The translations under genes were made by a program, and so were the position numbers. Below are positions 5,197 through 10,228 of a DNA stretch of 10,228 nt, piece by piece. The stretch lies in contig DXBS01000024.1 in assembly GCA_019116405.1 (NCBI GenBank), positions 1 through 10,228 of the forward strand, written 5' to 3'. A model generated the notes under the pieces. The model did not search any database. It was not told the DNA's origin and worked only from the letters and a program-made list of their open reading frames with translations. The stretch is from Candidatus Gallimonas intestinigallinarum. Its GTDB lineage: Bacteria; Bacillota_A; Clostridia; Christensenellales; Borkfalkiaceae. Numbering within the stretch: position 1 is the stretch's first letter; every line of letters begins with the position of its first letter.

Positions 5197-6720
5197 ATGA
5201 TCGCAAAAATTATCTGCTATGCATTGCAGGGGCTGGAGGGCGTGCCCGTCGAAGTGGAGACGGACGTGTGCAAGGGCATTCCCGCCTATGAGATGGTGGG
5301 ACTGCCCGATACGGCGGTCAAGGAGTCCAAGGAACGGGTGCGCTCGGCGCTCAAGAACAGCGGACTGCTCTTTCCCATGAACAAGATCACCGTCAATTTT
5401 GCGCCCGCAGATATCAAAAAGGAGGGCGCGGCGTTCGATCTTGCCGTGGCGGTCAGCCTCTTAAAGGCGAGCGAACAGCTCGTCGGGGCGGATCTTTCGG
5501 GTACCGTCTTTCTGGGCGAGCTTGCCCTCAGCGGCGAACTTCGCCCCATCGCGGGCCTGCTGCCCATCCTCATTTCGGCAAAGGGACACGGCTTTACGCG
5601 CTTCGTCATCCCCGCGGGCAACGCGCGGGAAGCGGCGTTTCTGGGCGGCGCGGATATCTATCCCGCGCATACGCTCAACGAGGTCGTCGCGCACCTCAAA
5701 GGGGAGACACCCATCCCCCCGCTGGAGACGGTCGCCTTTGTCCCGCATGCGCAGCGGAAAAATTCTGCCGATCTGAAGTACGTCAAGGGACAGCCCATTG
5801 CCCGCAGAGCGCTGGAGATTGCCGTTGCGGGCGGGCACAACATTCTGCTCGTCGGGCCGCCCGGCACGGGCAAGACCATGCTCGCGCGCTGCCTTCCCAC
5901 CATCATGCCCGATCTCACCTTTGAAGAGGCGCTGGAGATCACCAAGATCCACTCCGTCGCGGGCGTTCTGGGAGAGGAGGGCATCGTCTCCGAGCGTCCC
6001 TTCCGTACGCCCCACCATACGGCAACCGTCGTCTCCATGTGCGGCGGCGGCAACCGCGCCGTGCATCCCGGGGAGATCTCCCTCGCGCACGGCGGCGTCC
6101 TGTTCCTGGACGAGCTTCCCGAATATCATCGTTCCGCGCTGGAAGCGATGCGTCAGCCCCTGGAGGACGGCAAGATCACCGTCTCCCGTGCGGGCGGGAC
6201 GGTCACGTTTCCCGCGCGGTTTATGCTCTGTGCGAGTATGAATCCCTGCCCCTGCGGCAACTACGGCTCGGCGGACAAGATCTGCACCTGTTCGCCCGCG
6301 GAGATCAGGCGGTACCGCCGCAAGATCTCAGGACCCCTGCTCGACCGCATCGATCTGCAGGTGGAGGTGGACAACGTCTCCTATGACGATCTGACCTCCC
6401 GCGAGATGAGCGAGGATTCCGGCAGTGTCAAGGCGCGGGTGGACGAGGCGCGGCGCATTCAGAACGAGCGCTTTGCGGGCAGCAATATTCACACCAACGC
6501 CGAAATGGGCGAGCGCGAGCTGTCAAGCTGGTGCCGCCTGAGCGCGGAGGGGGACGCCATCCTGCGCGAGGCGTTCGAGCGCATGCAGCTCTCGGCGCGG
6601 GCGCGCTCGCGCATCATCAAGGTCGCAAGGACGATCGCGGATCTCGCGGGCAGCGGGACGATCGAGCCCGCGCACGTCTTTGAGGCGGTCTCCTATCGCA
6701 TTTACGATTCGCTTACATAA
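5197..6720 (+). CDS. comM: ComM/YifB family Mg-chelatase-like AAA+ ATPase
   Basis: A 507-residue cytoplasmic protein of normal family length. In Gram-negative species ComM is a hexameric helicase that drives branch migration of donor DNA during transformation; in Firmicutes the role is less studied. The N-terminal Lon-protease-like domain is typical (VGLPDTAVKESKERVRSAL and VNFAPADIKKEG, about 34-75). The AAA+ core has Walker A GPPGTGKT at 220-227 and Walker B LFLDE at 302-306. A CPC/CTC cysteine cluster lies at 351-365 (Cys351, 353, 363, 365), and the arginine-bearing LLDRIDL at 381-387 is followed by the C-terminal Mg-chelatase helical domain. GAGGGAG at 5185-5191 precedes the ATG by 5 bases. 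It follows the membrane protein gene by 37 bases and sits just before dprA, as in many Clostridia. Confidence 0.95.
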   Translation: MIAKIICYALQGLEGVPVEVETDVCKGIPAYEMVGLPDTAVKESKERVRSALKNSGLLFPMNKITVNFAPADIKKEGAAFDLAVAVSLLKASEQLVGADLSGTVFLGELALSGELRPIAGLLPILISAKGHGFTRFVIPAGNAREAAFLGGADIYPAHTLNEVVAHLKGETPIPPLETVAFVPHAQRKNSADLKYVKGQPIARRALEIAVAGGHNILLVGPPGTGKTMLARCLPTIMPDLTFEEALEITKIHSVAGVLGEEGIVSERPFRTPHHTATVVSMCGGGNRAVHPGEISLAHGGVLFLDELPEYHRSALEAMRQPLEDGKITVSRAGGTVTFPARFMLCASMNPCPCGNYGSADKICTCSPAEIRRYRRKISGPLLDRIDLQVEVDNVSYDDLTSREMSEDSGSVKARVDEARRIQNERFAGSNIHTNAEMGERELSSWCRLSAEGDAILREAFERMQLSARARSRIIKVARTIADLAGSGTIEPAHVFEAVSYRIYDSLT

Positions 6721-6756
6721 CATCAACAGAAAAACACAGGCAAAAGGGCGGAGAAT

Positions 6757-7818
6757 ATGGAATATTCGCAGGAGGAACGGGCGATCATCGGACTGTGCAT
6801 GGCGGCGGACGAGAGCCGCTTATCCTCGCTTGCACGCGCCCTTGCGGAGATTGGTCTGCCTTCCTCGCAAAAAATTTGCGTTTCAGTGATAGAAAAGGCG
6901 GCAATGCGTGTATATAAAGATGAACCTTTGCCCTCGGAGGCAGAACAAGACGCTGCGATCGCACGCCTGGAAGCGCTGAATATGTTCGCCGTAACGCTTG
7001 TAAGTGCCGACTATCCCGCGAGTCTTCGCGCCATTCCCGATCCGCCGCCCGTCCTCTACGGCATGGGCAGAAGGGAGCTTCTCGCAAGGCGGAAGTTCTG
7101 TATCGTCGGCTCGCGCATCCTGCCCGCCTGGGCGGAAAAGACGGGCAAGACGATTGCGGCAGATTTAAGCCGCAGATTTGTCATCGTCACGGGAATTGCC
7201 GAGGGCGGCGACCGCGCCGCAATCGACGGCGCGCTCGCAGGCGGCAATCTCATCTGCGTATTGCCCAACGGACCGGATGTCGCCTATCCCGCCGCGCACG
7301 CATCCCTCCAGCGCGAAGTCGCAAGGCGTGGGCTGCTGCTCTCCGAGTACGCGCCCGGCGTCAAGACAAAAAAGTATGCCTTCCACGCGCGCAACCGCAT
7401 TCTGGCGGGGCTCTCGGATGGCGTGCTCATCCTCGCCGCGGGCGCGCGCAGCGGCACGCTCATCACGGCGAACTGCGCGCTCGAATACGGCAGGGAGCTG
7501 TTTGCGCTCCCGCACAACGTGGGCGTGGCGCAGGGCGAGGGCTGTAACGAGATGATCAAGGCGGGCGCATGGCTGTGCACCTGCGCGGGGGATATCTTCG
7601 CGGCGTACGGCATGGCGGCGGAGGAAAAGCCGCGTATCCGGCTCTCTGAAAAGGAAGAACGCCTGCTTGCCGTCTTAAAAGAGGCGGGTGAACTGCACGC
7701 GGCAGTGCTCGCAGAGCGCGTGGGGCTCCCCGTCTTTGAGGTGCAGGCGATCCTTGCGTCCCTTGAGATGAAGGGGCTTGCCGTGCGCTCGGGCGGGAAC
7801 AGATTTTCCGCAATATAA
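6757..7818 (+). CDS. dprA: DprA/Smf, DNA-processing protein
   Basis: A 353-residue cytoplasmic protein. DprA binds incoming single-stranded DNA and loads RecA during natural transformation, and also occurs in species not known to be competent. Residues about 1-100 are a helical N-terminal region. The Rossmann-like core runs from FCIVGSR (114-120) through SEYAPG (196-201), ARNRILAGLSDGVLILAAG (211-229), SGTLITANCALEYGRELFALP (232-252) and NEMIKAGA (264-271). Residues about 296-350 form the C-terminal winged-helix domain. Several usually strict positions differ: GIAEGGD (146-152) in place of GxAxGID, LPNGPD at 169-174, and FHARNR for FPxRNR. Key residues such as Arg120 and the RNR motif remain, so it is probably functional but divergent. 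It starts 36 bases after comM with GGAG or AAAGGG upstream. Confidence 0.95.
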   Translation: MEYSQEERAIIGLCMAADESRLSSLARALAEIGLPSSQKICVSVIEKAAMRVYKDEPLPSEAEQDAAIARLEALNMFAVTLVSADYPASLRAIPDPPPVLYGMGRRELLARRKFCIVGSRILPAWAEKTGKTIAADLSRRFVIVTGIAEGGDRAAIDGALAGGNLICVLPNGPDVAYPAAHASLQREVARRGLLLSEYAPGVKTKKYAFHARNRILAGLSDGVLILAAGARSGTLITANCALEYGRELFALPHNVGVAQGEGCNEMIKAGAWLCTCAGDIFAAYGMAAEEKPRIRLSEKEERLLAVLKEAGELHAAVLAERVGLPVFEVQAILASLEMKGLAVRSGGNRFSAI

Positions 7819-7832
7819 AGGAATTGAAAAAA

Positions 7833-7846
7833 GGGACGTTCGTCCC
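7833..7846. repeat. Short perfect hairpin just upstream of the topA ribosome site
   Basis: GGGAC at 7833-7837 pairs with GTCCC at 7842-7846 around GTTC. Six A residues precede it (7827-7832), so on the minus strand it reads as a small stem followed by T6, the form of a minus-strand terminator. No minus-strand gene is present to use it. On the plus strand it lies two bases before the AAGG site (7849-7852) of topA and could tune initiation or mark an RNA processing point. Confidence 0.45.
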
Positions 7847-7858
7847 GCAAGGTGAAAT

Positions 7859-10069
7859 ATGGATCTCATCATCGTTGAGTCGCCGAGCAAGGCGAAAACC
7901 ATCTCCCGCTACTTAAAGGGGGAATATCAGGTGGACGCCTCGGGCGGACATATCCGCGACCTGCCGCAAAAGCAGCTCGGTGTCGCGACCGATAAAAATT
8001 ATGAACCCCGCTATGTCAATTCTCCGGGAAAGGAGGCAATCATCAAGCGCCTCTCCGACGAAGCGGCGCACGCCGATCGGGTATATCTTGCCACCGACCC
8101 TGACCGCGAGGGCGAGGCGATCAGCTGGCACTTGCAGACGGTGCTGGGACTTCCCAAGGACGGCAAGAACCGTATCGAGTTCAATGAAATTTCTCCCAAG
8201 GCGGTCCGCCATGCCCTGGAGACGCCGCGCACGATCGACTATAACCTCGTCGACGCGCAGCAGGCGCGCCGCGTGCTCGACCGCCTTGTGGGCTACAAGC
8301 TCTCGCCGCTTTTGAACGATAAGATCGGCAACGGCCTCTCCGCGGGGCGCGTGCAGTCGGTTGCATTGCGGCTCGTCGTCGAGCGCGAGCGGGAGATTCA
8401 GGCGTTCAAGCCCGAGGAATACTGGACGATCACGGCGGAATTGCAGGATAAGGAGAAGAAGTTCTCCCCCTTCAAGGCGACGCTGGAAAAGTACAAGGGC
8501 AAGAAGTGCAAGATCGGAAGCAAGGAACAGGCCGACGCGGCGCTCGCCGCGCTCGCGGCGGGAACGTACGAGGTGGCGTCCGTCAAAAAGAGCGTCACCA
8601 AGTCGCACGCGCCCGCGCCCTTCACGACGAGCACGCTCCAGCAGGACGCCTCCAACAAGCTCGGCATGACCGCGCCCGAGACCATGCTCATGGCGCAGCA
8701 CCTCTATGAGGGCATCGACATCGAGGGCGTGGGGCACGTCGCGTTCGTCACCTATATCCGTACCGACTCCACCCGCATCTCTTCCGATGCGCAGGCGGCG
8801 GCGCGCGAGCACATCGTGGCAACGTACGGCGAGGAGTACCTTCCCGCCAAGCCCAACATCTACGCCTCCAAGAAGGGCGCGCAGGACGCGCACGAGGCGA
8901 TTCGTCCCATCGATCTTTCCCGCACGCCGGAGTCGGTCAAAAAACTGCTCGATAAAAAACACTACAATGTCTATAAGCTCATCTATGAGCGATTCATCGC
9001 CTCGCAGATGACGGAGGCACTGTACGATTCCATGCAGGCGGAGATCGCCAACGGCGACTATGCGCTCAAGGCGAGCGGCAAGGCGCTCAAATTCGCGGGC
9101 TATACCGCCGTCTGGCAGGACAGCAAGCCGGGCGACGAGGAGGAGGGCAAGGGTCTTCTGCCCCCCGTCAGGGAAGGGGACGCGCTTGACTGCAAAGGCG
9201 TCAAGCCCGAGCAGAAGTTCACCAAGCCCCCCGTCCGCTATACGGACGCCTCCCTCGTCAAGGCGATGGAGGACAAGGGCATCGGGCGTCCCTCGACGTA
9301 CGCGACCATCATCTCCGTGCTCAACAAAAGAAAGTATGTGGAGAAGGAGGGCAAGTACATGAAGCCCACCGAGGTCGCATACCGCATCACCGACATGCTG
9401 GTCAAATACTTCCCCGAGGTCATGGACGTCGGCTTCACGGCGGACATGGAGACCAAACTCGACGAGATCGAGGACGGCGGCAAGGACTGGCACTCCGTCA
9501 TTGCGGCGTTCTATCCGCCCTTCGAGCAGCAGCTGCGCCATGCCAAGACGGACGGCGACGAGCTCACCGACGTCAAGTGCAGCAAGTGCGGCTCGCCCAT
9601 GGTCAGAAAGGCGGGCAAGTACGGTACCTATCTTGCCTGCTCCAACTATCCCGCCTGCTCCAATATCGTCAGCGAGGGCGAGGCGGAGGTCTCCGATACC
9701 CCCTGCCCCAAGTGCGGCGCGATGATGGTCGTCAAGACGGGGCGGTACGGCAAGTTCCTCGCCTGCCCCAACTACCCGACCTGCAAGTCCACGCTGCCCT
9801 TCGGCGAGAAGGCGGAGGCGGAGCTTGCGGGCGTCTGCCCCGTCTGCGGCAAGCCGACCAGAAAGCTGCGCACCAAGACGGGCAAGATCTACTACGGCTG
9901 CACGGGCTATCCCGCCTGCGATTTTAGAAGCTGGGACGAGCCGACGGGCGAGAAGTGCCCCAAGTGCGGCGGCGCGCTCGTCAAAACGGCGCGCGGCAAC
10001 GTCAAGTGCGCCAACAAAGACTGCGGCTACCGCGTCAGCAATAAAAAGCCGCCCGAGCAGCAGGCATGA
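7859..10069 (+). CDS. topA: DNA topoisomerase I (type IA)
   Basis: A 736-residue enzyme that relaxes negative supercoils by passing one strand through a transient break. The TOPRIM domain holds VESPSKA (Glu7) and DPDREGE (80-86, with Asp80, Asp82 and Glu84 as metal ligands). The active-site Tyr299 lies in TYIRTDSTR at 298-306, and GIGRPSTYA at 474-482 is the usual domain IV motif. The C-terminus has four zinc ribbons: Cys574/577/594/600, 616/619/636/642, 660/663/681/687 and 700/703/717/722. The first three share the CxxC...CxxYPxC form and the fourth has a longer final pair (CANKDC). Four ribbons are within the family's range. It starts 40 bases after dprA; AAGG at 7849-7852 is 6 bases before the ATG. 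The stop overlaps the next start by four bases. Confidence 0.98.
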   Translation: MDLIIVESPSKAKTISRYLKGEYQVDASGGHIRDLPQKQLGVATDKNYEPRYVNSPGKEAIIKRLSDEAAHADRVYLATDPDREGEAISWHLQTVLGLPKDGKNRIEFNEISPKAVRHALETPRTIDYNLVDAQQARRVLDRLVGYKLSPLLNDKIGNGLSAGRVQSVALRLVVEREREIQAFKPEEYWTITAELQDKEKKFSPFKATLEKYKGKKCKIGSKEQADAALAALAAGTYEVASVKKSVTKSHAPAPFTTSTLQQDASNKLGMTAPETMLMAQHLYEGIDIEGVGHVAFVTYIRTDSTRISSDAQAAAREHIVATYGEEYLPAKPNIYASKKGAQDAHEAIRPIDLSRTPESVKKLLDKKHYNVYKLIYERFIASQMTEALYDSMQAEIANGDYALKASGKALKFAGYTAVWQDSKPGDEEEGKGLLPPVREGDALDCKGVKPEQKFTKPPVRYTDASLVKAMEDKGIGRPSTYATIISVLNKRKYVEKEGKYMKPTEVAYRITDMLVKYFPEVMDVGFTADMETKLDEIEDGGKDWHSVIAAFYPPFEQQLRHAKTDGDELTDVKCSKCGSPMVRKAGKYGTYLACSNYPACSNIVSEGEAEVSDTPCPKCGAMMVVKTGRYGKFLACPNYPTCKSTLPFGEKAEAELAGVCPVCGKPTRKLRTKTGKIYYGCTGYPACDFRSWDEPTGEKCPKCGGALVKTARGNVKCANKDCGYRVSNKKPPEQQA

Positions 10070-10228
10070 TTCCCGTCATCGGCGCGGGGCTTGCGGGCAG
10101 CGAAGCGGCGTGGCAGCTCGCCGAGCACGGCGTTGAAGTTGAACTCGTCGAACAAAAGCCCGCCCACCGTTCTCCCGCGCATACGTCGGATGCCTTTTGC
10201 GAGCTCGTCTGTTCCAACTCCTTAAAGA
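10066..10228 (+). CDS. trmFO: TrmFO, folate-dependent tRNA (uracil-54-C5)-methyltransferase (5' part)
   Basis: The first 54 codons of a frame that continues past the window end. TrmFO is a flavoprotein that makes 5-methyluridine at tRNA position 54 using methylene-tetrahydrofolate, and is typical of Firmicutes where TrmA is absent. The fragment carries the FAD-binding [18 protein letters not shown] glycine motif (about 5-22), then the diagnostic [17 protein letters not shown] block near the cut. The ATG at 10066 overlaps the topA stop (ATGA). No earlier start in this frame fits, and the ribosome site is poor, so translation is probably coupled to topA. The N-terminus before the glycine motif is only four residues, slightly short for the family. 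The topA-trmFO pair is common in Firmicutes. Confidence 0.95.
   Translation, partial: MIPVIGAGLAGSEAAWQLAEHGVEVELVEQKPAHRSPAHTSDAFCELVCSNSLK

Noticed and set aside
6875..6918. AT-rich patch in dprA with TATAAA, as a possible internal promoter
   Set aside because: The only TTG-like -35 lies about 31 bases away, too far, and the reading frame is intact through it.
7913..9541. Very long open frame (542 codons) antisense to topA
   Set aside because: It is the mirror of a GC-rich, codon-biased gene. The encoded chain is Arg/Leu/Gly/Asp-rich, has no recognisable domain or ribosome site, and lies wholly inside a certain topA.

Overview
This is a GC-rich (about 60% by eye) bacterial chromosomal window with every supported gene on the plus strand. 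Protein families, gene order, strong Shine-Dalgarno sites, sigma-A-type promoters and the presence of TrmFO point to a member of the Bacillota, most likely an uncultured or gut-type lineage of Clostridia. The exact family cannot be read from the sequence.

Region 1 (1-2359) is a tightly coupled run: the 3' end of recF, then a PHP-domain phosphoesterase of the YciV/RNase AM type, then a VanW-family envelope protein. Both junctions are 4-base ATGA start/stop overlaps, so translation is probably coupled. Region 2 (2360-2902) is a self-contained unit for ribosomal protein L19 (rplS). It has a near-consensus promoter, a structured leader of about 65 nt that resembles an autoregulatory r-protein leader, a perfect ribosome binding site, and a clear intrinsic terminator.

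Region 3 (2903-10228) starts with a 157-base spacer holding a GC-rich hairpin and a second good promoter whose -35 element lies inside an inverted repeat. Five genes follow with gaps of at most 40 bases: a 699-residue polytopic membrane protein distantly like GT-C/PMT-family (GT39) glycosyltransferases, comM/yifB (AAA+ Mg-chelatase-like ATPase), dprA (RecA loader in transformation), topA (topoisomerase I with four zinc ribbons), and the start of trmFO (folate-dependent tRNA m5U54 methyltransferase). The comM-dprA-topA-trmFO order is familiar from Firmicutes. There it usually follows rplS-lepB-ylqF-rnhB, so here the membrane protein sits where those genes would be expected.

Most of the window is ordinary housekeeping and DNA-processing genes. 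The least explained item is the 699-residue membrane protein: it keeps the Asp-Glu loop and a GT39-like segment after it, but the His-Pro-Pro-Leu-Gly-Lys-type motif appears eroded. Second are two regulatory segments: the rplS leader, and the inverted repeat over the -35 of the downstream operon. I saw no tRNA, rRNA, CRISPR array, insertion sequence or prophage signature.
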